Positions 1 to 11,760 of a stretch of DNA of 64,000 nucleotides are shown here, piece after piece (position 1 is the stretch's first letter; each line of letters opens with the position of its first letter). Source of the stretch: Cheiracanthium punctorium (lineage: Eukaryota > Arthropoda > Arachnida > Araneae > Cheiracanthiidae); NCBI GenBank assembly GCA_038373885.1, contig JAWZYV010014451.1, forward strand, positions 1,302,001 through 1,366,000. Direction: 5' to 3'. The position numbers and the translations under genes were made by a program. Under the pieces are notes generated by a model. It had not been told where the DNA came from. It searched no databases and saw only the letters and a list, made by a program, of their open reading frames with translations.

Positions 1-49
1 TTATTCATGCTTTCTTGGATTGGCATCACTGTAGAGAAGTCATTCATTG

Positions 50-134
50 TTCCGGTATAACCGGTTGATAACCGTGACATCACTTAACCAAAGAATGGCC
101 ACAACCGGAAGCACCGGTGCATAACCAACCGGTG
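50..134. promoter_or_regulatory. Cluster of AACCGG motifs (tentative)
   Basis: Within about 85 bases there is a palindromic AACCGGTT at 59-66, AACCGGAA at 103-110, ACCGGT at 113-118 and AACCGGTG at 127-134, plus a TCCGGT at 51-56. AACCGGTT is the consensus site of Grainyhead/CP2 transcription factors in animals. The density stands out in AT-rich surroundings, but no neighbouring gene is visible and the motifs could be a decayed minisatellite. The regulatory role is inference. Confidence 0.25.
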
Positions 135-360
135 AATTAAAGAACAAGCCCTATATGTGTACATTGTAAAAAGTAAAATATATGTAGATAGATGGCTTTT
201 AGAGAATACAGAAAAAATGGAGTTCCGTCTCTCCTGGATTTACCATAGTCTACGCATTATTATCTTTCACTAACAATACGTTATGTAGTTGTCATCAAAC
301 TCAAAATGATAAACATTCGTTAGATATGAGTTGTTACTGATTTTCTGATCTCCATATTAA

Positions 361-590
361 GCCGAACAGATTGTATGGTGGGTGACGCACCGTACTGTTG
401 TTTCGAGTTCAACTCCCGGCGGTCGGGGTTCGATCCCCGACCGGGCATGGCTGTCATTGTGTCCGTCCTTTCTTAGGGGCAAAGTTGGTCCACCTACTAG
501 GTGCCCCCATAATAAAAAGGCCAGGTGGCCATTGTCTCTAAGGCAGAGGTACACAATTGGAAAAAACAAATAAGATATCCGTGTCACTTG
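361..590 (+). mobile_element. tRNA-headed SINE, family C, plus orientation
   Basis: A strong T-arm/B-box-like segment (GGGGTTCGATCCCC, about 424-437) sits inside a larger self-complementary stem. It follows a weak A-box-like stretch near 376-392. The body then shows GGTCCACCTACTAGG and CCCATAATAAA, which match the body of the family C copies at 4.1-4.9 kb. An A-rich tail follows near 560-575. The arrangement (tRNA head, unrelated body, A-rich end) is that of a SINE and not a functional tRNA gene: no acceptor stem pairing is seen. Ends are approximate and no TSD was found. Confidence 0.5.
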
Positions 591-3500
591 ATTAATTAAC
601 CTCGTTATCTCGTCTTTTTTTCAAGCATAAGAGTAACAGCACCATAAGTTCTTGTATAAATATACGCAGGGTATCTACAGGGCAATGTCTACGCGTTTGA
701 AAAACTACACCCGTCAGCAATAGGAATTTAATTTCCAATATGGCAAACAACTTCCGCTCAATCATCAAGATAGAATCGTGCTAAAATTTTCTTCAAAATC
801 ATCTTGACAAAAACATTCAGTTAAATAGGGATTGATCACGGCCTGACATAAATGAGCAGAATCATACTTTTATACGCTACTTGATTTGTTACTTGACATA
901 TTTTGAATAATTTATTCTATGAAAAAAAGAGAAAATACTCATCATACTGTAGAAAAAATTTATGTATGCAAAAGCCTATTGTAGTATTTGTGAATATAGT
1001 GTGTTTTTACATGCAAAAGTCAATCCCTAACAGATCTGCAATGGCTAACACAAGCATAAATTAATTTTCACGTAAAACTAAATCACCTAGCCTCATGCGC
1101 ATACGTTCTTTGGTAGTTTTAAATTCCAGACACATGTTTAGAATGGGAATAAATATAATAAACTTTTTAAAAATAAGAACAGGTGGTGCTAGAAGTTTTA
1201 GAATTAATTCCCTGTAGTATAAAAAAGCATTTACAAACGTTCCAGAATAAGAAAATTCGCCATTAGTAATGTTAATGAAAATAATTAGAAAAATGTAGTT
1301 TAAAAAATACAAACCGCTGCAAATTTAATCAGAAAACACGAAAAAATTTAATGAAATTTGTGAAGAAAAAAGTAATGATTGAAAAAATTGAATCTTAGCT
1401 CGAGGATTGAAAAGAAAAGGCAGTAGTTAGCATGAGAACGCGAAGTGAAGCAAAATGTTTTTAATCGACATGTTTTCATTATTTTTTGTTTTATTTACCG
1501 CTGTTGTAGAAGGAAAAAAAACAAAAACTCAGAAAAGGAAGAAAATTATTTTTCATGATGTCTTTTCTCTTTCTTGTCTTTAAAGAAAACTAGGAATGAA
1601 TGAAGATTAACAATTGAAATTAACAAGAAACTTAATTGTCTATTCTCGGAGTGCAAAAGTGTTTAAGACGAGAAATAAAACTTTTGTCCACTTCAACTTT
1701 TATGCTTCTAAAAAAATATTTAAAAATTAGTAGTGATCATTCTTTCATTGAAAGATGAAAAAAAAATCTGCTGAAGTTTAAGGATTCTTGAAATTAGCCA
1801 GCATTGGTATAAATTATTTAATAATTCACTTCTTGGTGGAAACAATAAAAAGGAATTCAATACATTCACATAAAAATCCAGCACTTCATCAGCATAGTTA
1901 TGAAAATATACAGAATCGTGATTTTCTAAAATTAGAGAATATGTAAGTAAAAATTACCTTAGAAACTTTCAAATTGCAGCCTAATGTTATAGTACGCTTG
2001 AAACATACTTTTAAATTCATTTTAGCACAGCTTCTGTTCCTAAAGCTACTTATCTCATAAGTAAAAATTGAAAGCTTACAAAAGCATGATAAAATTGAAT
2101 GAAACGAAACTAAACAGTATTATGAAAAAATGTATAATGAGTAAACAAGTTTTTCCATCTTATCTTTGAGTATTTATTCCCTAAATATAGAAAAGCAAAT
2201 TCATTCTGTTATCAAATGCGCCCTTAAAAATCATTTTGCATTATTTATATTCTAAAATTACAAAGAAAAAAAAATGTATGGAATATGGAGACTTAGATGA
2301 ATAAATTGTAATGTAATGGACAATGTTCATAGATTCTTACATAATCGTCGTTTTAACCGGTAAATAAACTTTGTGACTGAATAATTTTTTTTTTCAATAT
2401 TATATATTCATTTCAGTACATTTTCAATATTCTCCTAAATAATAATCCTATTGCTATAATACTTTAGAGAGAACAATTTTCGATGTCATTTTGGTTTTAA
2501 AAGCAACAAAATGGAAAATCAGCATAGGAAGAAAGTTAAGTTTTTATTTCTACCTTTGATAAAAGAACTTGATAGTATTGAAGGGGTGCGGTTCATACCA
2601 GCATTCAAAAACTAAATGTAAGATGATTAAAAAAGGCCAAATACTGCAGATTGGTAGGGAATGCATTACAGACAAATGCAAATACTTCAGATTAACAGGG
2701 CATTAGAGAAGTTTAATTATTCACCATAATTAAATTTTTAAACTATACATTACAAATCATTTCTATTATGATAAGCTTTCCAATAAATAAATAAAGTTAA
2801 ACATTATCATAGTTAGCAGATGATTTTATAACTCAACAATGGCTTTAACACAGTTATACGTTAAACAAAAATTATTCTTTACAAAATAAACTTCTGTAAA
2901 CAATGTGACTTCAAATAAAAGCAATGAAGTATTAAAATTTTGTTCGGAAATAAATTACTTATAATTTTATCATTAATATGGTCATCTAATATAGTTTAAC
3001 TTACTTTCAAATGTAAAACATTAAGAAGGTAATTTAGCTTTAAACTCTTATAAAATATTTCGATAAAATGTAAAACTAAAAAAGAAAATATCTCAAACAG
3101 GGAACTTTTACGAAAAAAAGAAGGAAAAAAAAGGGGGGGTTAATTCAGCATGCAAGAACACCACAATTTATCTTCTTTTCCGTCCTTCTAACATAAATAG
3201 ATGCCATAGATTTTCATAACTCTATCCACAATTTGCTCAAGTTTTTCCTGAAACTTTGATAATTATGATAATTCTTCTTCCTCCAGTTTAAACGCTTATT
3301 TGTTGAAGTTATTCCCAGTTGCGTCTTTTAGTGATTCCTCTCTTGGAATCACTGAAAGATATTCCTTAATGGTGTTTCGGATATATTTTTCTTTTTAATA
3401 TTTATTGAATCTGAACCCAAAACATGTTGCTTGATATAAAAATGTAAATCGTTTGACTGACTGTCTTACAGATACACAGCCAACTATTTTATTTAATTTA

Positions 3501-4101
3501 AAATCGAGGATAACAGTAAAATAATTGCAACTACAGTCGGCGGAAATGTTTTTTACCTAAATTTTCTGTTAGCACCTACTTTTTAATAAGTCAGCAAATA
3601 ATTTTATTATGATTACAGCTTGAATTTATATGTGAAAAAAGCCCAAATTAATGCAAGAATATACCTTTAAGCAATAAAAAAAAATTATTACAAAGTTTTA
3701 TGTACAGTTACTTTTCTATGAAAAATCCGTAAACATTGGTGTGAAAGTTTCTGTCTCTTAGCCAGTTCTTCAGTTCACAGAACAGACGAAAATGGCAGGG
3801 CTATAATCCAATAGATCAAACACACCTCATTTAAGAGTTTCTAAGGTTAAAGCCAAATCTAAAAAACAGACTCGTACAATGTACATCAATTATGAAGAAA
3901 CATCCCTTTACTAGAAAAATCATATATCCCCCTTTAAAAAAATAAAATAAAGAGCGTTACTTCCATCGGATTAAAGCAGCATATTATCCCTGACAAAAAT
4001 TAGTCTAAGTACTGTTCACTTTTTCCAGGGTTTCTGATTTATTTTTATTTCCAATGACGAGTACTTTTTCTATGTAGGCAAAGGCCACCACTAAGTCAGG
4101 G
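591..4101. other. AT-rich stretch without genes
   Basis: I see only AT-rich sequence with homopolymer runs, plus the dispersed repeat fragment listed at 3148-3290. No open reading frame of recognisable character and no TIR element stands out. Confidence 0.5.
3148..3290 (+). repeat. Dispersed repeat fragment, copy 1 of 2
   Basis: This segment resembles 48302-48462 in the same orientation. Shared landmarks are GCATGCAA near the start, AATTTAT with a TTCTTT-rich stretch, AGATTTTCATAA, and a block around GAAACTTTGATAATTATG that is identical in both. Family unknown; no TIRs or TSDs were seen. Confidence 0.5.
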
Positions 4102-4333
4102 AATAGGTTGTGTTGTGTTGTTTCAAAGCTACTCAAGGGCTATCTGCCAAGGATTGGGGGCGGCGACTTCGTCCGAAGAGTTTTTAACGGGTTTTAACGC
4201 ACACTCACGAGGCTGGAAGTGGCTCTTTATTATGGGGGTATCCTTCAGGTGGACCCCCTATGAGGAATTCTCAACTTAACAACCATTTTTAAGCCGGTAT
4301 TTGAACGCATTACAGAATCTTAGGCGGCTCCCT
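4102..4333 (-). mobile_element. Family C SINE, head deleted (in duplication unit 1)
   Basis: Read on the minus strand it has the family C body (GGTCCACCTGAAGG, CCCATAATAAAG, a TTAAAACCCGTTAAAAACTC-like stretch). The tRNA-like promoter is missing: the region that in unit 2 reads TAGTGGTTAGAGC through TCGCGTTCGATTCC is lost, and the flanks are joined near 4305-4315. Confidence 0.65.
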
Positions 4334-4610
4334 GAACTGCCAAAATATGTTTTTATTACTTCATAACTTTCACATAAAAAAGTCTTACTTTAGCTTCATA
4401 TACTTTCAAAAGGTTCACAATGCATACATGCACAGTTTTCAACATTTTAAGTTAATTTAAAATTGAACTTTTCAATAGGGATAATTCGATAATCTCTGTA
4501 AGTACTTTCTCAATACTTTATAATCTGTTCTGTGAATACCAGCACGTAAAACTTTAGGAACATTACATGTCTACAAGATAAAACTACCCATTCCAATACG
4601 ATTTCTCTAT
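4102..4610 (+). repeat. Tandem segmental duplication, unit 1
   Basis: Units 4102-4610 and 4622-5175 are direct, near-adjacent copies. Each carries a family C SINE in minus orientation followed by about 280 bases of other sequence, for example the matching stretch ending AAACTACCCATTCCAATACG. The main difference is a deletion of about 40 bases in unit 1 that removes the A-box/B-box region of its SINE. Because both SINE and flank are shared, this is a local duplication of DNA and not two SINE insertions. Confidence 0.85.
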
Positions 4611-4621
4611 AGGTTAAGGAA

Positions 4622-4897
4622 AATAGGTTGTGTTATGTTATGGCGAAGCTACGCAATGGCTATCTGCCAAGGATGGGGGGGGGATTCCTTCGTCGGAGGA
4701 GTTTTTAAGAGTTTTAACGCGTACTCACAGGGCTGGAAGTGGAGGTGCTTCTCTCTTTATTATGGGTGTATCCTGTAGGTGGACCCCTATGAAGGATCCA
4801 CAACTTAACAACCATGTTTAAGCCAGGAATCGAACGCGAGACCTATGATCGCCAAAAGTGTTGCTCTAACCACTATAGAATCTTGGGCGGCTCCCTG
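4622..4897 (-). mobile_element. Family C SINE with intact tRNA-like head, minus strand
   Basis: On the minus strand the head reads TAGTGGTTAGAGCAACAC (A-box-like, from about 4876) and GGTCTCGCGTTCGATTCC (B-box-like, to about 4826). This is the internal RNA polymerase III promoter pattern of tRNA-derived SINEs. The body has GGGGTCCACCTACAGG and CCCATAATAAAGAG, shared with the copy at 361-590. The element was duplicated together with its flank, so its own TSD was not resolved. Confidence 0.7.
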
Positions 4898-5175
4898 AAC
4901 TACCAAAATTTGTTATTTATCACTTCATAAATTTCACATAAAAATGTCTTACTTTAGCTTCATATACTTTCAAAAGCTTCACAATGCATGCATGCACTGT
5001 TTCCAGCATTTTAAGTTAATTTAAAATTTAACTTTTCAATAGGGATAATTCGATATTCTCTGTAAGTACTTTCTCAATACTATATAATCCTGTTCTGCGA
5101 ATACCAGCACGTAAAACTTTAGGAATATTGTATGTCTACAAGATAAAACTACCCATTCCAATACGATTTCGCTAT
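4622..5175 (+). repeat. Tandem segmental duplication, unit 2
   Basis: Second unit of the duplication, about 554 bases, starting AATAGGTTGTGTTATG and ending near TTTCGCTAT. It keeps the intact SINE head and so represents the ancestral arrangement better than unit 1. A few point differences separate the copies along the shared 280-base flank. Confidence 0.85.
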
Positions 5176-6959
5176 AAAAAGATATATATATTCTCATATG
5201 TCTCGGATTTTAAATTCCAAAATCCAATAATATACTTCCTTCTGCCATGTAAGAGTCACACTTTACAGTACTCAGTATTCCTTAACTTTATTGATTTTTG
5301 AAAGTACATGACTTGAAAGACAAAAGTAGACATAAAATGCGTTAGAAGATCAATATCCCATTTTTTTAACCTCTCTAAAAGGCAAAATAACTTCTACTTG
5401 TAAACAATTTTGTAAAAAGGCCTTCCCTCATCTTTTGCATTCTTCGTCTCATATTTCCGGCAATATGGTGTAGGCGGGTGCATCAGGAAGCGAAAAAGGA
5501 TTTACAAGGAAAAAAGAAACTAAAGTATTTTTCTCGCAAACAACAAACTATTTTCTTGTTTTAGATTAACTTATTTTAAAAATAGTCCGTGTATAAATAT
5601 AAAAATATGCTTTCAGAAGTTTAATTTTGGTTTTCATTTATTTACTTTTTAGAATAGGGTGAAACGAGAGATATAGGGAGAGCAAACCTTATTATAAAGA
5701 TTTATTTTGTACAAAATGCAAAAAAGGGGGGGAAATGGCTTTTTTTTATTACACAGGAAGTAAGCAAAAGTCAAACTTTGTATTTAGCAAATCGTTTTTA
5801 TTTTATTTTAGGGGGAAAAAATGTTTGCCCTCGCTAATTAAATCAAAATTCATTCAAAACTGTAACGAATGAAATGTTTTTAAAAATGTAAAAATAATTA
5901 TAGCATTTTAAAAAAGGTGATTTTTCTAATATTGTTTATCGGCCTGGTATTGTTTATCGGGTGTATAGCTGGCTCGAATTGATTACATTAATTTATTACT
6001 TAGTTTGATTAAAATAATTTAAAAATCAGAAAATGTCGCAGAAACTTATTTTCTAAAATATCATATTGTAGTTTGACGACTTTACAGACATGCTTTCTGT
6101 ATTAACGATGCTTTAATTGTCGATTATGCAGGAATTGTAAAATATACGTCAGTACAAGTCGTATTTCACCAGTATAGGTGTTTATTTCACATCGAAGTTC
6201 TATAATTTATTTACCACATAAATTCAGAGATTAAAGATTAGTTGCAACAAGAAAAATATAAAATACGAACACAAATTAAACCTGGCGAGATTGGTGATAC
6301 AAAGCTTGTGTCACCAAATTTTTGTGAAGCTATGATTGTGTGCGAGTGTACGCGCGTGTTTGTGAAAATTATACGATTGTTCAGTGTTTGAGTGTTCAGT
6401 GATTGTTCAGTGTCAAGTCAGTGTTTTGATGAAATATAAATTTTAAGATGATTAAAAACATTTTACACAAAATGAACTATAAAGATGATATCGCATAAAC
6501 ATTGACAAGGCTGTTATATCTTAAATATCGAGATTCACACAATATATTAGCAAGTTACGTAAAAACAAAAAGGGTACAGAAGTTTACAGTATCAATTAAA
6601 ACACTCAGGAGATGAAATCTAAGAAATACAAAATTTAAATTTTGATACCAATATCGTGCCAAAAAAAAAAAATCGCATTTAATAAAATGTGCCTAATCCG
6701 TTAACTAGATGTACAAAGTTTCAGCCTTTCATCATAAAAAGGCTCAACGATATGTTTAACCAAAGTTGATGAGGGGATGTAACGTGTGTCACAAGTCTTG
6801 ATAAAAATTTGAACTGCTTCCCAAATGTACTAGGAAGTAGATGTCAATGCAATGAATTGTCATAGGAGGGGCAAAACACTTCAACTTTACTCTCAAAAAC
6901 AGTTTGTATTATATTGCTATTGCAAATTAATCTAATGCAACTAGACTTTAGTTTAATTT
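5176..6959. other. AT-rich stretch without genes
   Basis: No gene is seen. The one structure is an imperfect 27-base palindrome at 6291-6317, with TTGGTGA and TCACCAA arms around AAGCTT. Near 6386-6416 GTGTTCAGTGATTGTTCAGT is a short internal repeat. Confidence 0.45.
6291..6317. repeat. Imperfect palindrome
   Basis: TTGGTGATACAAAGC is followed by TTGTGTCACCAA, so 11-12 bases on each side can pair around AAGCTT. No U-tract or flanking gene suggests a terminator. It may be the remnant of a small foldback element. Confidence 0.5.
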
Positions 6960-7019
6960 CAGTGAAATTGGACAAATTGCCGTCATTTTTAAGACCATCC
7001 AGCCTCCCTAGCGACAATT

Positions 7020-7740
7020 TATCCTATCATTAATGCATGCAATGAAGGTGATAAGACTAAAGGAAAAGCGATCGCTCTCATCGCTTGATGGCAAAACTAA
7101 AAACTATTCTCAGATAAAGTTGGAAAATAGACACAGATTGTCGGAAAAATTTCGTGTTTCTCGTATGAAAGTGCAAACAACGTTCGAAATTTTCAACGTC
7201 AACGTTGTCCGAAATACACCGTCAAACGGCTGTAGAAATTTCCGAAATCTTTCTGTTCCCTCCGTTGAAAATAGCACATCAATTATTTTGGATGATAAAA
7301 AATATTTCATTTTTGATCACCGCGAACTGGCGGAAATTACATTTATTATAAGGAACACATTAACAATGTGGTATACGGTTGTAATGTGAAATAAGCAAAA
7401 TGTCCTAGTATGGATCGCTATTTCTTCGAAGGTTGTGGCCGCGCCATTCATTCAACTAACTGGAGGCGCAATTTCGAAGCACATGTCAATAAATGTCTTC
7501 CAAAATTGAAACAATTCGTTGATACCTACCACCAAAACGATAAAATTAGTTATCCGAAAAAAATATTGAAATGGGGGGAAAAAAATGCATTTCGTGCCAA
7601 AAAATGACAACCTCCTAAATGTGCCACACGGCCTAAGAGCAAAGTAATAGGTGTGCAAGAATGATTTTTGGCGTCCCTTTCAACGAAAATTGAAATATAT
7701 AAACATCTATGGATGTAAGCTCCTAACATTTTATTTCTTG
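7020..7740 (+). pseudogene. Decayed Tc1/mariner-like transposase
   Basis: Pieces in different plus-strand frames resemble a Tc1/mariner-type DDE transposase. ILDDKKYFIFDH (about 7282-7320) looks like the first catalytic Asp region, usually D-[DE]-x-x-[YF]-F. VLVWIAISSK (7402-7431) matches the strand before the second Asp, and VPKNDNLLNVP followed by KNDFWRPFQRKL (to 7692) resembles the C-terminal region of the same family. At least one frameshift lies between the first two blocks (about 7325-7345) and two adjacent stops occur at 7645-7650. The second catalytic Asp is not visible. The first half, before about 7240, is only weakly recognisable. The gene is dead. I could not find its TIRs, so the element boundaries are unknown. 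The Tc1/mariner superfamily is fairly sure; the subfamily is not. Confidence 0.65.
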
Positions 7741-7742
7741 AA

Positions 7743-7895
7743 CTAGTAGCATATCCAGGATTTTATTTTGGGGTGGGGGAGAAGAGGCTGTGTATCAAAT
7801 TCTAAACTAAGTTTCAATTGTAAGCTAAATATCAAATGGTCTTTCAGGGGAAGGGGCTGCAGCCACCACCATCTCTAAAGACCCCTGGTTGCAGA
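7743..7895 (+). repeat. Dispersed repeat (GTAGC-CCAGGATTTTATTTT family), copy 1
   Basis: TAGTAGCATATCCAGGATTT opens a segment whose sister lies at 17305-17700. Both share TTCAATTGTAAG, TAAATATCAAA and GGGGCTGCAG in the same order. The opening resembles the GTAGCGTAGCCAGGA-type starts of small arthropod repeats. This copy has the unoccupied site into which a family B SINE inserted in the 17-kb copy. Confidence 0.6.
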
Positions 7896-10800
7896 TTTAG
7901 TAGATTCCTGAAAACTTTAGTCATTTCAAAAATTAAAATCGCATAAAAGTATTTGAAGTAACTTAAAATATTTTTATCACTGAATTTAAAGCTATAAACC
8001 TATCTAGCTAGTTATTTTGTGAGGGGAGGGGGAGGGGTGTAACTCATAAATACGTCCGATTATCCAACTTAATCACTCTTACCAAATTAAGTTTAAACTG
8101 CAAAATTATTTTTTAATGTCAATTTCATTTTTAAAAGATTTATCCAAATCCCTCATTTAAATTAAAAATACTCGTGTGTATTAACCAAAGTATTGGTTTT
8201 ATGAAGTTTTAATATTCGATAACTTGAGGCCACATCAACAGCTCCCTACAAGAATATTTCTTACTTGTGATCGTTTTATTGTTTGAACAGAATACTCCGA
8301 GCAACGATTTAAAGCCAAAAATTGGTCAACTTTAATAATTTACCCTCTCCAAACTTTGGATTGCTGAATCCTGCTGGAGATTAAAAGAGTAATGATAACA
8401 GCACCACCTTGACCTTATAAAGAAAATGAATAGTAGAACTCTTGTCACTGCAACTTTGTAGGTTTAAATTAGGTTGATAAAGCACTTTTGAAAGTTTAAT
8501 CATCAAATCGGTACTCAAGCGTGAAAGAGGAAATTAAGTGGCTGCATCCTAGATCAAACTGGTCCCCCTCAACATACCATCGTCCTAACATTGTAGAACG
8601 GAGACAATCCAATACTTTTGACTTCGATAAAATCTGTAAATTAAGAGCACATACATAAATTATTCCAATTACTATTTGTTTAACGTATATTTTAAAGTTC
8701 ATACTTTTGCAAGTAGATGAGTAACTGAAATTTAATTTGCATTTCTATTTTACTGAATTTGATTTGATACAAGTGCCATTAGTTGCAATAACCTCCTTGG
8801 AAGTAAATTCCCAGGAGATAAAGTTTAACAAATGTAAAATGACATGGTCAAAATGTCCAGTAAAGTTTAAACAATTATAAAACACAAAGTCTAAGTAATT
8901 AACCTCTTTTATTCATATAAACACTAAACATTAGTATACATCTTTCATGCTATAAAAGTAATTTTCTACAGTGAATTTCAGTTTCTATATAAAAGAATTA
9001 ACATCTTTTTTTCTAAATGTAACATTACAAATATGATATTTCCAGCATACAATACCCGATACATAATCCAATACACATTTTAGTAATACATTTCTGACAC
9101 TTCAAGTTTCAGTGCAACATAAGGTGTGTCTAACGTATCAAACGTACTTCAGTTAGACTATATTAAAGATATTATTCTTCAAGGTACCGAACTTTGCTAG
9201 TAACTGAATGCCAACATTTCAATTCTGTAGTGCATCGTTTAACAATATTAATCTTTTGATAACTTAAAATTACACACAATATCAAAATACTGCTGTTAAT
9301 TGTGAATTGCAGCTATAGCATTATAGCTGTTCGTTGAAATTTCTTTTCACAAGATTACAAAATACATTCACTTATTCAATGATTCATACATCTGAAGTTT
9401 TAAGTTTCTTTACGTTTATTGTTTTTTAAATAAGCGAGACTATCTTTTTTAGAGCATGATTAGTGTAAACTACCCAAGTATGAATCCAAACTGCATGGCT
9501 ACTTTAAAAGTGTTGCAAGTTTTAATGCTTTTGTTTTTATTCATTAAAATAAGAGGAAGTGTTGATCTTCTAGTTTCACCCTACGTAACACTAAGTTCAT
9601 ACCAAGTAACGTCTCCCGTTATGAATATTAAAATGTCTTCCCATTGGCTATTAAGCATATAATTTTTAAACTGCTTTTACTAAAGGCATCCAATTCTTTC
9701 ATAAATGCCGATAAATTAAACTAAAAATTATAAAGAATAATTCGTTTAAAATACAATCGGTGATCACGTTAGAATACAAAATAGCATGATTTCGAAGTTA
9801 GTTTTCAATAACTTCAATGCACACTGTGCATTGCACAGGTATACGCCGATTGCATGCCAAGTTGTCAGAGTCTGATCTACAAATTTAAAATAATTTTAAT
9901 TCTATGCTGAACATATCCCTACTTCTAGCAAGTATTACTACTAGCAGCTCACTAAATTTAAACATCTTCAGCCATTGCAATAACTTCATGAGATTTATTA
10001 AAGTAAAGTATTTCATAACAGAAAAAAGAATGACTTTAAAGATTTGCATTTTTCTCTTGTAACCCAATGCTTTAAAAATCATTTTAATACAAATGTCGAC
10101 GCGTTATTAGCATGAACTTTTACATATCCGAACTAATGCGTATATCTTCATAAAGCACGAATAAATCTCGCTTCATTTGTGCCTATCCTTCCTATTTAGG
10201 TATTTTAAATAAGGAACGGTCGCATTAGAATAGAAAGTTTTTTTTTAATGAAAACACTAAGATCAAACTTCCGCCTACGAATATAGACAATATGGAAATA
10301 TTAATAACTTTCCTCAAAACGCCATAAGAGTTCTGATTTAATAATGTTATAGTTTAGTAGTATTAGTAAGAGTTACATTAATTAGTGTTAGTTGAATCTT
10401 TTTGGCGTTTTGAAGAAAGTTATTTCGATTACAACTTTTGCAGCATTGAACCTTAAACTAGTTTTATTAAAAGATTTTTCCTTTTCTGTTCAGAAAATTT
10501 ACTAACCAAAATCTGAAATTAAGAATTTCATAACCCATTTAGTGGATTCCTTAAAAGCATTAACTAAATCCTAACATTAAAACTATGATTTTCCTTTAAA
10601 AGAAAATTTAAGGCTTCTGTAAACTTATGATTTTAATATTATGCAGACGCTATTTAACTTTCTTCTACTACAAAAGAAAAATGATTGGAATATTTGTCAA
10701 TTTTTATCATTCAAGTTATCCTGGAGTAAAATGTGCGTATTTTAATAACATTAAGCCTTATTGCAATCAATCGGTAACCCTATTTTTTTCAAGAGTGATT

Positions 10801-11487
10801 ACGAGTCATTTTAATGTGGAATTGTCGGACAAAAGGCGTAATCAACATCTTGAATACGTAACCACTGAAATTTTTAATTCATTTCGAATTTTATCATCAG
10901 TAGCATTCCTCTGTGTTCAGTTAATTTGTATGCACTCTTAAATCTCATTCCTGACTAAAGAAGTGGATCTACGATTACCCGCAACATTTATTACTTGCAA
11001 AAACTTATGCTACGGATTATTTCATTAAGCTTTTTTATAAAATTATAATATCTTAGTAGACGACTGAATAGGATTAACACATAATTTCAGATACACCTAA
11101 ATTTAAGATTTTTATGCCACTTCATTGAGGTAAGTGAATAGTAGGCATTTACAATGCTATCATATGCTCAAATAATGGCAGTAAATCGAATACCTGGCTT
11201 CATAAACCTAGAAATTACTAAATTAACCTTCACAGTCACTACATAATTGTAGGCAGAACCCCATTTCAGGGAGCACCTACCCCTGCCTGAAATGCAACAG
11301 CTTAAAAAGGTAATATTAACATGACTAATTAGAAATAACATTCCCGCAGATGTCAAAGAGAGCCATTTCAACTTTTCCGGGAAAAATACAAGTGGGCGGC
11401 CAAGTAAAGATACCGCTTTGGTCCAAGTTGATGGCAGCAAAGTTCACAAAAGAGTTTTAACAGTTCATTTAACGATACTCACTTGCA
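7896..11487. other. AT-rich stretch without genes
   Basis: No gene or transposon is recognised apart from the hairpin at 10303-10424. Short reading frames here (the longest 104 codons, from 10627) show no motif, and their base composition is that of the surroundings. Confidence 0.45.
10303..10424. repeat. Foldback with 22-base arms
   Basis: The arms 10303-10324 and 10403-10424 (right arm TGGCGTTTTGAAGAAAGTTA) pair with one mismatch around a 78-base loop. Size and form fit a small foldback or MITE relic. No TSD could be fixed. Confidence 0.55.
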
Positions 11488-11760
11488 GGGCCGTGGCAGC
11501 CCAGTGGTTGAGGCGTCGGACTCGTAACCGGAAGGTTGTGGGTTCGATAACAATAAAGACCACCGTGCACATGCGGTGCAAGTGCACGTTACATCCTTGG
11601 TTTCGAAAGTCCTCTCGGTGGTCGCTAGCAGTTTCCGAGGTGGTGGCAATACCATGAAGTCCCACCTTTTGACGAGGATCAAAATTGTGGCGGGAAACTC
11701 GGGATGGATGTAGCTCTAAACGACGCATCGAGTGGCGCGAGCTGTCCTCTCCTGGCAACT
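11488..11760 (+). mobile_element. Family A SINE, full length, with tRNA-like head
   Basis: The head CAGTGGTTGAGGCGTCGGAC (A-box, about 11501) and GGTTGTGGGTTCGATAAC (B-box, about 11533) resembles tRNA-Thr: the loop position reads CTCGTAA, giving a CGT anticodon-like triplet. The body holds CGGTGGTCGCTAGCAGTTTC and CCTTTTGACGAGGATC. The 3' end is GCTGTCCTCTCCTGGCAA, identical to the end of the 37.4-kb copy. Family knowledge: such elements are transcribed by RNA polymerase III and copied by a partner LINE. No TSD is clear here. Confidence 0.75.

Noticed and set aside
424..437. True tRNA gene
   Set aside because: The T-arm-like hairpin is convincing, but no acceptor stem, D-arm or anticodon arm of proper spacing is present. 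A SINE head explains it.
7033..7389. 118-codon frame as an intact small gene
   Set aside because: Only its end resembles a transposase block, and the homologous continuation is in another frame. It is part of a decayed transposase.
11495..11560. tRNA-Thr gene
   Set aside because: The A-box, anticodon-like loop and B-box line up, but the 5' and 3' acceptor strands do not pair and the sequence continues into the SINE body shared with two other copies.
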